Assembly (NCBI RefSeq): GCF_001719615.1
Contig: NZ_MDVX01000001.1
Coordinates: 744,001 to 808,000 of the forward strand
Origin: Neptunicoccus sediminis
GTDB lineage: Bacteria > Pseudomonadota > Alphaproteobacteria > Rhodobacterales > Rhodobacteraceae
Direction of reading: 5' to 3'
Length of the DNA: 64,000 nucleotides
Position numbers and translations under genes: made by a program. Below, one piece after another: positions 54,669 through 63,524 of the stretch (the first letter of the stretch is position 1; each line of letters opens with the position of its first letter). The notes below the pieces were generated by a model. That model searched no databases. It was not told the DNA's origin and saw only the letters and a list, made by a program, of their open reading frames with translations.

Positions 54669-55198
54669 TCTACGAACTGGATGGAATCGCACCGGAACTG
54701 GCGGCGGACGGGGATTACTGGATCGCGCCGAGCGCCCAGTTGATGGGGCGCGTGCGGATCGAAAGCGGCGCCTCGGTCTGGTTCGGGGCCGTGCTGCGCG
54801 GCGATAATGAGCTGATTCTCTTGGGGGAAGGCTCTAACATTCAGGAAAATTCAGTGCTGCACACGGATATGGGGTATCCGTTAGCGATCGGTAAAAACTG
54901 TACCATCGGGCATAAGGCGATGCTGCACGGCTGTACCATCGGGGATAATTCCCTGATCGGAATGGGTGCAACGGTGTTGAACGGCGCAGTGATTGGTAAA
55001 AATTGCCTGATCGGTGCAAATGCGCTGATTACAGAGAATAAAGTCATTCCGGATAATTCTCTGGTAATGGGCGCACCCGGTAAGGTCGTGCGAGAGTTGG
55101 ACGCGGCGGCTCAGGCCATGCTGACCAAATCCGCCGAAGGCTATCAGGCAAATATGCGGCGCTTTCGCAAGGGGCTGGTTCCGGTGGATGCCGGATAA
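54665..55198 (+). CDS. Gamma-class carbonic anhydrase family protein
   Basis: Left-handed beta-helix protein of 177 residues with hexapeptide repeats ([27 protein letters not shown]). Metal-binding His are visible at SVLHTD and [10 protein letters not shown]; the Arg/Asp pair VLRGDNE is present. Typical of gamma-CA/YrdA proteins, which hydrate CO2 or act as metal-binding acyl-type proteins. The ATG overlaps gmk by four bases. Stop is 13 bases before the convergent chpT. Confidence 0.92.
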   Translation: MIYELDGIAPELAADGDYWIAPSAQLMGRVRIESGASVWFGAVLRGDNELILLGEGSNIQENSVLHTDMGYPLAIGKNCTIGHKAMLHGCTIGDNSLIGMGATVLNGAVIGKNCLIGANALITENKVIPDNSLVMGAPGKVVRELDAAAQAMLTKSAEGYQANMRRFRKGLVPVDAG

Positions 55199-55211
55199 TC
55201 CGCCCACCCCG

Positions 55212-55814
55212 TTAATGAATTGTTATGTCCAGTGTGGTGTCGCTGAACCGCACATCGATGTCCCGCCCGAGTTTCAGAGCCTGCAAGCGGGCCAATTCAA
55301 AATGCACTAATGACGACGTCAGGGTTGGCTGGGCAGTTTCCGCAGACAGACACCCCCAGAGTGCCGGATCATGCCGCACCTCCTTGGCGTTGGTGTGTAA
55401 GTCAATCACATCGTCCCTTTGGTGGAGCTGGATTTCCCCGCCATAGGGCAGTGCGCTTTCACAGCATTGTATTAGTAAAAACAGCAGCTTGGTCAACGGT
55501 TTCGCCGTGTCTTGCGAAATCCGCCACTGGATGGCGATCTTGCGTTCCGCAAAGTTTGCGGACAACAACTGCTGCGCCTGTGACGGGGCCATTTTGGTCT
55601 GGCTATTGGCAAACCCGTAGGCAACGCGAATGAACGCCATCCGTGCAGTTGCGCAATTTACACTATCCGCAAGCAAGACCGCTTCGGGGCAATCTGCTAC
55701 GCCGGACAGTTCCAGCAGCTCCACACCATTGGCGATAGCGCCAAGCGGACTGGCAAGGTCATGGCAGATTCTGGCGCTGATGAGGGCTGTAATATCGTCG
55801 GAAGTATCATACAT
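55212..55814 (-). CDS. chpT: ChpT-like histidine phosphotransferase
   Basis: Protein of about 200 residues of the ChpT family, which passes phosphate from CckA to CtrA and CpdR in alphaproteobacteria. The H-box is CHDLASPLGAIANGVELL (His about residue 20). The C-terminal pseudo-kinase domain lacks ATP-binding motifs, as usual. ATG 55814 follows GGTGACG; an ATG at 55850 would overlap the divergent DUF3553 gene and is less likely. In roseobacters this phosphorelay controls motility and gene-transfer agents. Confidence 0.88.
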   Translation of the reverse strand: MYDTSDDITALISARICHDLASPLGAIANGVELLELSGVADCPEAVLLADSVNCATARMAFIRVAYGFANSQTKMAPSQAQQLLSANFAERKIAIQWRISQDTAKPLTKLLFLLIQCCESALPYGGEIQLHQRDDVIDLHTNAKEVRHDPALWGCLSAETAQPTLTSSLVHFELARLQALKLGRDIDVRFSDTTLDITIH

Positions 55815-55848
55815 AGGCGTCACCAATAGGTTTAACAAAAGGCTTTCC

Positions 55849-56013
55849 ATGATTGAGTTTCTGACACCCGGCCAGTTGGTGCGCAATCCCGAGCATCCTG
55901 AATGGGGGCTGGGGCAGGTTCAATCTGTTATAGACGGCAAAATAACCGTCAATTTCGAAGAGGTCGGCAAAGTGGTAATCAATGGCGACCATGTGGCCCT
56001 GGAGCCAGTGTAG
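55849..56013 (+). CDS. DUF3553 small protein
   Basis: Protein of 54 residues with the DUF3553 pattern: FLTPGQLVRNPEHPEWGLGQVQSV and NFEEVGKVVINGD (a short SH3-like fold also found at the end of UvrD/PcrA-type helicases). Stand-alone copies are common next to chpT in Rhodobacterales. Starts at ATG 55849, between the chpT leader and olsB. Function unknown. Confidence 0.8.
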   Translation: MIEFLTPGQLVRNPEHPEWGLGQVQSVIDGKITVNFEEVGKVVINGDHVALEPV

Positions 56014-56140
56014 CTGGCGTGCTGTGGAATGAGTATGCTACTTTCAGTTGAGTTTTCAAGTTTTTTTCCTGACGTGCGGTTTGTCTGCAAAAATACGCCG
56101 ATTGGGTTAATAATTTCCTAATTGGCAGGGGAGGTCCCAG

Positions 56141-56917
56141 ATGATCGTGAATACATCACATTTCACCCTGAAGCTGGCAGAGAGCGAACAAGAGCTCGCC
56201 GCCGCCCAGCGCCTGCGGTATCGCGTTTTTGTCCAGGAAATGGGCGCCCGTCCCGCCTTTGACGGAGAGGCTGCGAACCGCGAGTCCGATGCTTTTGATC
56301 CCTATTTCGATCATCTCCTTTTAATGGACACGCGGATTCCGGACACTGACAATAACGTCGTTGGGGCCTATCGCATGATGCGCAGTGAAACTGCCGCAAA
56401 GGCGCAGGGATTTTACGGTGCGCAGGAATATGATTTGGGTCCGATCATCCGGTCGGGACGCTCTGCTGTGGAACTCGGGCGCAGCTGTATTGATCCGGCC
56501 TATCGCAACGGCATTGCGCTGCATCTTTTGTGGCAGGGGGTGGCGGAATATGTGTTGCGCAACCGGATTGAACTGCTGTTCGGCGTGGCTTCGTTTGCCG
56601 GAACCGATCCGACGGCTTATGCCGACGGTCTGTCCTACCTGCACCACGGCCATCTCGCCCCGCCGCAGCTGCGGGTGGTCGCGCGGCAAAGCGCCCGTGT
56701 CCGAATGGACATGAAGCAAGCCGATGCGATTGACCGCGTAACTGCGGTGCGTCAGATCCCCGCGCTGATCAAAAGCTATATCCGGCTTGGGGGCTGGGTC
56801 GGAGAAGGGGCCTATGTGGATCGGGATTTCAACACGATTGATGTGTGTCTCGTGCTCGACCAGCAGAATATTCCTGCCAAACAGAGGGCGCAACTGTTGC
56901 AGGGGCTGGCGGCATGA
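56141..56917 (+). CDS. olsB: Ornithine lipid synthase subunit OlsB (N-acyltransferase)
   Basis: GNAT-related acyltransferase of 258 residues that makes lyso-ornithine lipid from ornithine and acyl-ACP. Family features: LAESEQELAAAQRLRYRVFVQEMGA, FDPYFDHLLLMD, VGAYRMMR and VELGRSCIDPAYRNG (cut here). Its stop overlaps olsA by ATGA, giving the conserved olsBA pair, which supplies phosphorus-free lipids in roseobacters. Confidence 0.92.
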   Translation: MIVNTSHFTLKLAESEQELAAAQRLRYRVFVQEMGARPAFDGEAANRESDAFDPYFDHLLLMDTRIPDTDNNVVGAYRMMRSETAAKAQGFYGAQEYDLGPIIRSGRSAVELGRSCIDPAYRNGIALHLLWQGVAEYVLRNRIELLFGVASFAGTDPTAYADGLSYLHHGHLAPPQLRVVARQSARVRMDMKQADAIDRVTAVRQIPALIKSYIRLGGWVGEGAYVDRDFNTIDVCLVLDQQNIPAKQRAQLLQGLAA

Positions 56918-57717
56918 CCACTTGGGATGACGGCAGTCGCGCCGTGGTCAAGCCATTCGGCGTTATGGGCTGGCTGCGCTGTTGCCTGCGTGTGGCGGCG
57001 ATGGCGGTGATTATTTTCGGTCTGATGGGGCCAATGGTTATGCTGCGGATTTCAGGATTCACCGCGGCGGCACAATGGGTTGTCGGGCTGGCCTGTCGCG
57101 GTGTGTTGCGGGTGATCGGCCTACCTGTGATCCTTACAGGCACCCCTATGCCCTATGGTGGCGCGGTGGTGGCAAACCATTGTTCGTGGCTGGATATTTT
57201 CACGCTGAACGCAGTGCAAAAGGTGTTGTTTGTAGCCAAAGCCGAGGTGCAGCACTGGCCGCTGATCGGCCTGATCGCCCGCTCGGTGGGCACGATCTTT
57301 ATTGAGCGGCGTACCAGTCATGCCGCCCGCCACCGCGCCCTTGTGCTGGACTATATCGCGCGGGGGCATCGGTTGTTGTTCTTTCCCGAAGGCACCAGCA
57401 CGGACGGGCAGCGGGTGCTGCCGTTCCGCTCTACCTTGTTTGCGGCCTTTATGGAGCCTGATGTGCGAGAGCGACTTTGGGTGCAGCCGGTTACACTGAA
57501 TTACATCGCGCCCGCGGGAGAAGATCCGCGGTTCTACGGCTGGTGGGGGGATACGGCCTTTGCGCAGGACCTGTTCCGCGTGTTGGCCCAAGGGCGGCAG
57601 GGGCGGGTCGAGGTGGTATTTCACCCGCCGGTTCAGGCCGCCACTGTGGCATGTCGCAAGGATATGGCGCGGCTCTGTGAGGCCGCCGTGCGCAGTGGGC
57701 TACACAATCCGCTCTAG
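56914..57717 (+). CDS. olsA: 1-acyl-glycerol-3-phosphate/lyso-ornithine lipid acyltransferase OlsA
   Basis: Acyltransferase of 267 residues with one N-terminal membrane anchor (about 25-50). Motifs: NHCSWLDIF (NHx4D), ERRTSHAARH and FPEGTSTDG. It completes ornithine lipid made by OlsB and may also serve phospholipid synthesis. The ATG at 56914 is set by the ATGA overlap with olsB. Its 3' end overlaps the convergent ThiE-like gene by 18 bases. Confidence 0.9.
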   Translation: MTTWDDGSRAVVKPFGVMGWLRCCLRVAAMAVIIFGLMGPMVMLRISGFTAAAQWVVGLACRGVLRVIGLPVILTGTPMPYGGAVVANHCSWLDIFTLNAVQKVLFVAKAEVQHWPLIGLIARSVGTIFIERRTSHAARHRALVLDYIARGHRLLFFPEGTSTDGQRVLPFRSTLFAAFMEPDVRERLWVQPVTLNYIAPAGEDPRFYGWWGDTAFAQDLFRVLAQGRQGRVEVVFHPPVQAATVACRKDMARLCEAAVRSGLHNPL

Positions 57718-58323
57718 ATAGGCTTTCAGCGCGGCGTCCGGCCCGTCCTTTGCAGACCAGAGTTCCGGACCAAAGGCAAAGAAATCTGTGACAGGGGCCA
57801 GTTTCGCAGCCATCTCAAGGGTAATCGCGCCTTCGGCAACCACCGGAAGCTCGATCATTTCGGACCACCATTCAAAGGTGTCAAAATCCACTGGATCGGA
57901 CACAGACAGCGGGTTTTCCGCCAGCGGACCAAAGGAAATGTAGTCGGCACCGGCCTCGCCCGCGGCCATGCCGGTATGACGGGAGTTTTCACAAAAGCTG
58001 CCGACAATCGCATCGTCGCCCAGAAGTTTGCGCATGTCGCGCACCTGTCGCGGCCCGTCCGTCAGATGAACCCCGTCCAACCCGTGAACCGCCGCGATCT
58101 TGCCGTGGTTTTCCACCACCAGTGGCACATCGCGGGCATGGCAGACTTCGCGCAGGTTATCAGCCGCGCGGCCAATATCCTCTGCCGCTTCGGAAGCACA
58201 GCGCAAGCGCACGCAGGCCACCTCAAAATTGTCGAGCATCCGGCTCAGCTCTGCCGAGAAGGCGGAAAGCTCGAACTGCGGGGGGGTGATAAGGTAAATC
58301 TGGGGATGTTCTGGATCGGCCAT
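57700..58323 (-). CDS. ThiE-like protein with degenerate active site
   Basis: TIM-barrel protein of 207 residues of the thiamine-phosphate synthase family. The expected QLREK is RLRCA (lost Gln and Lys), the HIND/NDR region is VVENH, the late phosphate-binding GPxFxTxTK is GPLAENP without the Lys. DGVHLTDG and GADYISFGP keep the fold. It is probably not an active ThiE; role unknown. Its gene overlaps olsA at the 3' ends. Confidence 0.75.
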   Translation of the reverse strand: MADPEHPQIYLITPPQFELSAFSAELSRMLDNFEVACVRLRCASEAAEDIGRAADNLREVCHARDVPLVVENHGKIAAVHGLDGVHLTDGPRQVRDMRKLLGDDAIVGSFCENSRHTGMAAGEAGADYISFGPLAENPLSVSDPVDFDTFEWWSEMIELPVVAEGAITLEMAAKLAPVTDFFAFGPELWSAKDGPDAALKAYLERIV

Positions 58324-58475
58324 GACTGCACCTTTGGACTTGTGACGGGTGTCTTATCGCCTGCGTAGCCTGTCGTCCAGCAATTTAGCAAGAGCCGCAG
58401 CGCCCAAGCACGGTTCCGAGACCAAAATGGCACATTTCCAGCGCCGGATTACCGAAGGAGCAGACCGCGCCCCAT

Positions 58476-58505
58476 AAAAAACCGGACGCACGCGCCCGGT
58501 TTTTT
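58476..58505 (-). terminator. Terminator of the enolase gene
   Basis: AAAAAACCGG (58476-58485) and CCGGTTTTTT (58496-58505) with loop ACGCACGCGC; both strands read a T-run after the stem. It is the only feature seen in the 200 bases between eno and the ThiE-like gene. Confidence 0.85.
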
Positions 58506-58525
58506 GTGTTTGCAAAGGGGGAGGC

Positions 58526-59818
<1,293 letters not shown>

Positions 59819-59848
59819 TCAGTTCGTTCGGTTAACAGGGCATGTGGC

Positions 59849-60775
59849 TTATGCCGCTACGGTTTGGGGAGGGATGGCGCGGGCCAGTCTGCGTTCGCGC
59901 AGCCAGACATAAAGTCCGGCCGCTACAATCACAGCGGCGCCAAACAGGGTTTGCAGGGTCAACACCTCGTCAAAAACGATGACAGAGAGGGTGAAGGCAA
60001 AGATGATGCGGGAATAGCGGAAGGGGGCCACGGCGGAAATATCCCCGATGCGCATGGCTGAGGTGATCGCGAAATACCCGATCCCCGAAAACACGATCAG
60101 TCCGCAAATATAGCCCGCAGTCAGCAGGTCCGGAATCTGCCACGGCGCACCGAACAGGGACAGGATCACACCGGCGATTGCCACCGTGAAGAATCCCCAT
60201 GTGGAGGCTTGCAGGTTGGGTACGTCCTTTGGGATGAACCGCGTGGACAGATCCCGCCCCGCAAGGCCGAACACGCCGATAATCGCCAGCAGGGAGCCGG
60301 TGGAAAACAGGGCGGGATGGGCCTCGGTTGTTTCTGCAAAAGGGTTGAGAATAATAAGAACGCCGCTCATCCCTACAAAAATCGCGCTCCAGCGCCGCCA
60401 GCTTACAGATTCCCGCAGGAACAGTGCCGCGCCAAGCGTGACCAGCAGCGGGGTGACTTGCAGGATCGAAGAGGCGGTTGAGAACGGCAGGATGGTCAGC
60501 GCCATCAAGAAACCGCAAGCGGCGACGATTTCTGCAACGCCGCGGCTGAGGATCGCAGGGTGCAAAATACGCCGCGACAGAACCGGTGTACCGCTGGCTT
60601 TGGTCAAAAGCCCGAACAGCACCGTGCCGCCAATCCCCATAAAAAACATCACTTCGGACGGGGGCAGCGTCAGCGCGGCCAGTTTGACAAACATATCCGT
60701 CGCGGCGAAGGCCGCCATTGACAGGATCATCATCATGATCGCGCGCAACGTGTCGCTTTGTGGGGCGAATATCAC
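59849..60775 (-). CDS. EamA/DMT-family transporter
   Basis: Ten-helix transporter of 308 residues with two EamA repeats (FAATDMFVKLAALTLPPSEVMFF and GDISAVAPFRYSRIIFAFTLSVIVFDE). The start is GTG at 60775, which overlaps the fur-like gene's stop as GTGA; this suggests the exporter is translated with, and possibly controlled by, the metal regulator. Confidence 0.85.
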   Translation of the reverse strand: MIFAPQSDTLRAIMMMILSMAAFAATDMFVKLAALTLPPSEVMFFMGIGGTVLFGLLTKASGTPVLSRRILHPAILSRGVAEIVAACGFLMALTILPFSTASSILQVTPLLVTLGAALFLRESVSWRRWSAIFVGMSGVLIILNPFAETTEAHPALFSTGSLLAIIGVFGLAGRDLSTRFIPKDVPNLQASTWGFFTVAIAGVILSLFGAPWQIPDLLTAGYICGLIVFSGIGYFAITSAMRIGDISAVAPFRYSRIIFAFTLSVIVFDEVLTLQTLFGAAVIVAAGLYVWLRERRLARAIPPQTVAA

Positions 60776-61206
60776 TTCTTCGACCGTTCTTTCCCAGTAT
60801 CGCGGGGGACGCCGTAAAGTTCCATTTTATGACCGCGCAAATCATAGCCGAGCTTGGCGGCGATGCGTTCCTGCAATGCCTCGATTTCGGGATCGACAAA
60901 TTCGATAACCTCGCCGGAGTGCAGGTCGATCAGGTGGTCGTGGTGGTCGCGCTCTGCGTCTTCATAGCGGGCGCGGCCATCGCCAAATTCCAACCGCTCC
61001 AGAATGCCCGATTCCTCAAACAGTTTCACGGTGCGGTAAACGGTTGCGATGGAAATTCCGCCGTCCACCTCGGAGGCGCGGGCGTAGAGTTCTTCCACAT
61101 CGGGATGGTCTTCGCTGTTCTGCAAGACACGGGCAATCACACGGCGCTGCTCCGTCATGCGCAGGCCCGCAGCCTCGCATCGCTCTATGATTGTGGGTGG
61201 TGTCAT
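60772..61206 (-). CDS. Fur-family metalloregulator (Fur/Mur-like)
   Basis: Regulator of 144 residues: winged HTH (GLRMTEQRRVIARVL ... ATVYRTVKLFEESG) and a dimer domain with HHDHLIDLHSGEVIEFVD. The usual Fur CxxC zinc pairs are absent, as in alphaproteobacterial Mur, which responds to Mn2+/Fe2+. HHDHL is like Fur rather than the Irr HHHF type. ATG 61206 chosen; an upstream in-frame ATG exists at 61245. Confidence 0.88.
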   Translation of the reverse strand: MTPPTIIERCEAAGLRMTEQRRVIARVLQNSEDHPDVEELYARASEVDGGISIATVYRTVKLFEESGILERLEFGDGRARYEDAERDHHDHLIDLHSGEVIEFVDPEIEALQERIAAKLGYDLRGHKMELYGVPRDTGKERSKK

Positions 61207-61327
61207 GGCCGAGTCCCTCTTGTTGTGAGGGGTTTTAGCGGCCATGGCGTTTGGTGCAACCCTGTTAACGTTCGCAGTGCTTCAAAAACATGGCGTAGCA
61301 GGCCGGTTTACCCAGCGGTTTAGCGGC

Positions 61328-62578
61328 TTACAGAAGTTCCGGCGTGCGGCCCAGTCGACGGGCCAGCGGTGCGATGGTCAGGCCCTGAATGATAATGCTG
61401 AACAACACCACCATATAGGTCATCGACAGCAGCAGCGGCTTCCATTCTGTGTCCGGCAGGGTCAGCACAAGCGCAACAGAGATACCACCTTTCAGACCGC
61501 CCCATGTCATGATCGGAATCACATCGCGGGGGAAGGTCTTGAACGGTTTGAGCATCAGAACCGGCACCGCGACCGCCACCAGCCGCGCCGTCAGTGCCAC
61601 GCCGATGGCAAACAGTCCGGCCCAAAGCGCACTGACGTTAAAGGCCACGGCAAAGACTTCTACGCCGATCAGCAGGAACAGGATGGCGTTCAGGATTTCG
61701 TCGATCAACGACCAGAAGGCATCAAGATATTTGCGGGTTTCATCGCTCATCCCGTATTTCACGCCCACATCCCCGATGAACAGACCGGCGACCACCGCGA
61801 AAATCGGGCCGGACAGGTGGAAATAGGTTGCCAGTTGATACCCCCCGAAGGCCAGCCCGAGCGAGAGCAGAACCTCCAGCGGGTAGTCGTCGATCCGCCG
61901 CATCACCGCGAAGGTCAGATAACCGAGGATACCGCCAAGGGCCGCACCGCCAAAGGCTTCCTGTCCGAACAGCATGAATGCGCCGGCAAATGTTGTTGCG
62001 TGGCTGTCCTGACCGCTTGGAAAGGCGAGCCCGACAAGGATCAGAAACACCACATAGGCCACGCCATCGTTGAACAGGCTTTCCCCTGCGATTTTGGTTT
62101 CCAGTTCCTTGCGCAGGTTGGCCGCGCGCAGCACGCCCAGAACCGCAACCGGATCGGTCGGGGAAATCAACGCGCCGAACACCAGCGCAATCATCAAAGG
62201 AACACCAAGGACAAGGGTCACAGCCCCCCCGACAATCGCCGTGGACAGACCAACGCCAATGGTCGCCATCAGCACAACCACCCACGCCTGCTGTCTCAGA
62301 TCACCGATTTTCACATGCAGCGCACCGGCAAAAAGCAGCAGGCCCAGCATCCCTTCAAGCAGCGCGGAGGAAAACTCCAGATCAATCACGAAACTGCGCA
62401 CCGTGTCGCGAATTTCCAGAACGGGATAGATCGCATCAACCCCCATAATCGCCAGAGACGCCAACAACGCTATGATCATGATGCCAATGGCCGAGGGTAA
62501 TCTGAAAAACAGGTAGTTGATCGCGCCGAACACCCCTGCAAGGACGATCAGCAACGATGCAATCTGAAGTTCGTTCAT
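61328..62578 (-). CDS. Na+/H+ antiporter, CPA1/NhaP type
   Basis: Cation:proton antiporter of 416 residues, about 12 helices. The CPA1 motifs are GALISPTDPVAVLGVLR and ESLFNDGVAYVVF (paired acidic residues for Na+/H+ exchange). AGGAAGAG precedes the ATG, and the start overlaps an upstream CxxC-CxxC frame by ATGA, which may couple translation. Confidence 0.92.
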   Translation of the reverse strand: MNELQIASLLIVLAGVFGAINYLFFRLPSAIGIMIIALLASLAIMGVDAIYPVLEIRDTVRSFVIDLEFSSALLEGMLGLLLFAGALHVKIGDLRQQAWVVVLMATIGVGLSTAIVGGAVTLVLGVPLMIALVFGALISPTDPVAVLGVLRAANLRKELETKIAGESLFNDGVAYVVFLILVGLAFPSGQDSHATTFAGAFMLFGQEAFGGAALGGILGYLTFAVMRRIDDYPLEVLLSLGLAFGGYQLATYFHLSGPIFAVVAGLFIGDVGVKYGMSDETRKYLDAFWSLIDEILNAILFLLIGVEVFAVAFNVSALWAGLFAIGVALTARLVAVAVPVLMLKPFKTFPRDVIPIMTWGGLKGGISVALVLTLPDTEWKPLLLSMTYMVVLFSIIIQGLTIAPLARRLGRTPELL

Positions 62579-62823
62579 GGGGGCTCTTCCTGTTGTTTAT
62601 CCCACTGCATGTAGCATTCGGGGCAACCGGACGGAAGATAATTACGCACGCTGTGAAAACACGTGCGACAGGGTTCTGGTTCGGGGAGGGATGAAACCGG
62701 CCCCTCCGGGAGGAGGAGGAGGGACCGGCATCTGTACCATGCGGGATCTGGGAGGAACGACCGCGCGGTATTCTGGTGTATTATGATGCCGGTCCCACCG
62801 GGAGGAGGTGGCGGGACCGGCAT
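62575..62823 (-). CDS. Possible zinc-ribbon peptide joined to the last sRNA unit
   Basis: The last 33 codons read EPCRTCFHSVRNYLPSG then CPECYMQWDKQQEEPP (split), with two CxxC pairs 11 residues apart, a zinc-ribbon pattern. The stop overlaps the antiporter ATG as ATGA, normally a sign of real coding. Upstream the frame runs through the sRNA hairpins, giving an unlikely Pro-rich N-terminus from an ATG inside unit 2 (62823); no better ATG/GTG/TTG exists that keeps both CxxC pairs. It may be a remnant whose start was replaced, or a coupled leader. Confidence 0.35.
   Translation of the reverse strand: MPVPPPPPGGTGIIIHQNTARSFLPDPAWYRCRSLLLLPEGPVSSLPEPEPCRTCFHSVRNYLPSGCPECYMQWDKQQEEPP
62642..62668 (-). 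terminator. Hairpin downstream of the sRNA units
   Basis: CGCACG and CGTGCG arms flank a CTGTGAAAACA-type loop after the third unit; the minus strand then reads TAATTATC. It could end the sRNA operon, but falls inside the zinc-ribbon frame. Confidence 0.3.
62697..62763 (-). ncRNA. CcsR-like sRNA unit 3
   Basis: The last transcribed of three tandem units. On the minus strand it begins with GGTCGTTCCTCCCAGATCC, a short hairpin exposing CCTCCC, followed after about 14 bases by the long hairpin (62697-62728) with arms CCGGTCCCTCC / GGAGGGGCCGG and CCTCCTCC in the loop. CCTCC is identical to the 16S anti-Shine-Dalgarno core, so such loops could pair with GGAGG in mRNAs. Layout and motif match R. 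sphaeroides CcsR RNAs. Confidence 0.72.
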
Positions 62824-62855
62824 CTATACCTAACGGGATCTGGGAGGAACGACCG
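62788..62855 (-). ncRNA. CcsR-like sRNA unit 2
   Basis: Same organisation as its neighbours. The long hairpin (62788-62821) has perfect arms GCCGGTCCC / GGGACCGGC extended by an inner ACC/GGT, with CCTCCTCCC in the loop. The conserved TCTGGGAGGAACGACC (plus strand) lies at 62838-62853. The changes between units keep stem pairing (for example CCCACC against GGTGG here, CCCTCC against GGAGG in the others), which supports an RNA function. Confidence 0.72.
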
Positions 62856-62879
62856 CCGGGTAATCTGGTGTGTTTGTTT

Positions 62880-62948
62880 GCCGGCCCCTCCGGGAGGAGG
62901 ATAGAGGGACCGGCGTGTTTACGAAACGGGATCTGGGAGGAACGACCG
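62880..62948 (-). ncRNA. CcsR-like sRNA unit 1
   Basis: First unit after the DUF1127 genes. Short conserved element at about 62928-62948 and long hairpin at 62880-62914 (GCCGGTCCCTC / GAGGGGCCGGC with CCTCCTCCC in the loop). The conserved elements of the three units are 92 and 93 bases apart. In R. sphaeroides the homologous sRNAs are cut from a joint transcript with the DUF1127 mRNA. Confidence 0.72.
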
Positions 62949-62953
62949 TTTTG

Positions 62954-62981
62954 TAAAAGGCGCTTGAAAGGACAGGCGCCT
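62954..62981 (-). terminator. Hairpin between second DUF1127 gene and sRNA units
   Basis: AGGCGC (62958-62963) and GCGCCT (62976-62981); the minus strand then reads TTTTAC. It could be a leaky terminator or a processing site separating mRNA from sRNAs. Confidence 0.5.
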
Positions 62982-62988
62982 ATCCGAA

Positions 62989-63237
62989 TTATTGATCCTG
63001 AACGACCAGCGTGCGTGCGTAGGCCGGAATGTCAGCGCGTTTCACGCCAATCTGGTGCAATTGCTCGTTGCTCATGCCTTGCAGGGCAGAGATCATCCGT
63101 GCGGTTTGCAGGCGCAGCAGGGACGCGGATGCCCGTGCTGAAACGCCGGACCAACCCGCAGCGAATGCTTCGGCAGAGCGTTTCTTGAAGGCTGCGAAGC
63201 CGGATTCAGAGATGTTGTCGTATGTTACAGTTTTCAT
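62989..63237 (-). CDS. Second DUF1127-like small protein
   Basis: Protein of 82 residues. The C-terminal part (LQGMSNEQLHQIGVKRADIPAYARTLV) is DUF1127-like; the N-terminal half is Ala/Ser-rich. It starts four bases after the first DUF1127 gene and precedes the sRNA units. R. sphaeroides has one DUF1127 gene here; a second is unusual. Possible RNA-binding, by analogy. Confidence 0.8.
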   Translation of the reverse strand: MKTVTYDNISESGFAAFKKRSAEAFAAGWSGVSARASASLLRLQTARMISALQGMSNEQLHQIGVKRADIPAYARTLVVQDQ

Positions 63238-63241
63238 TGTC

Positions 63242-63472
63242 TTAAGCCATTTCTGCCGCTTCACGAGCGACCCGTCTGATGTCACCACGGGAAAACCCGA
63301 GGTCTGCGAGATCGCGGGCAGAGAGGCCTGCAAGCTCGGCAAATGTGTTTGTGTACGCCTTGCGTTTGCGGCGATATGTGCTCCAGCTTTCGGCGGTGTT
63401 CTTGAGCGCCGATGCGAACTTGTTCTTAAGGTCGCCGAGTGCTGTGCCATTATGTGTGCTAGAGATCGACAT
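63242..63472 (-). CDS. DUF1127 small protein (CcaF1-like)
   Basis: Protein of 76 residues. WSTYRRKRKAYTNTFAELAGLSARDLADLGFSRGDIRRVAREAA (split in two here: basic RRKRKAY part, then the DUF1127 helix pair) is typical. In R. sphaeroides the equivalent CcaF1 binds RNA and helps mature the CcsR sRNAs encoded downstream. AAGGA lies before the ATG. Upstream is a heat-shock-like promoter and a candidate PhaR operator. Confidence 0.88.
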   Translation of the reverse strand: MSISSTHNGTALGDLKNKFASALKNTAESWSTYRRKRKAYTNTFAELAGLSARDLADLGFSRGDIRRVAREAAEMA

Positions 63473-63490
63473 TTCGACTTTCCTTCATTT

Positions 63491-63506
63491 TGCTGCAGCG
63501 CAGAAT
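63491..63506 (+). promoter_or_regulatory. Candidate PhaR operator upstream of DUF1127-sRNA operon
   Basis: TGCTGCAGCGCAGAAT is identical over 16 bases to the phaP-upstream site at 36057. It contains CTGC-AGC-GCAG. A related copy, TGCTGCAATGCAACAA, begins at 63511 (12 of 16 positions equal). Both lie between the predicted transcription start and the DUF1127 ribosome-binding site, where a bound repressor would block transcription. Confidence 0.65.
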
Positions 63507-63524
63507 TTCTTGCTGCAATGCAAC

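Larger units (their letters stand above)
62697..62948 (-). repeat. Three tandem ~92-bp repeats
   Basis: Direct repeats carrying the sRNA units. The conserved parts are the hairpin GCCGG ... CCGGC and TCTGGGAGGAACGACC; the 15-25 bases between are variable. Sequence is much richer in G on the plus strand than its surroundings. Confidence 0.9.

Noticed and set aside
62697-62948. Repeats as a CRISPR array
   Set aside because: Only three units of about 92 bases with long internal hairpins and no uniform repeat-spacer pattern; no cas gene.
62808-63188. Plus-strand frame across the sRNA repeats
   Set aside because: It is antisense to the repeats and the second DUF1127 gene, with a repetitive translation (EERP) caused by the repeat units.
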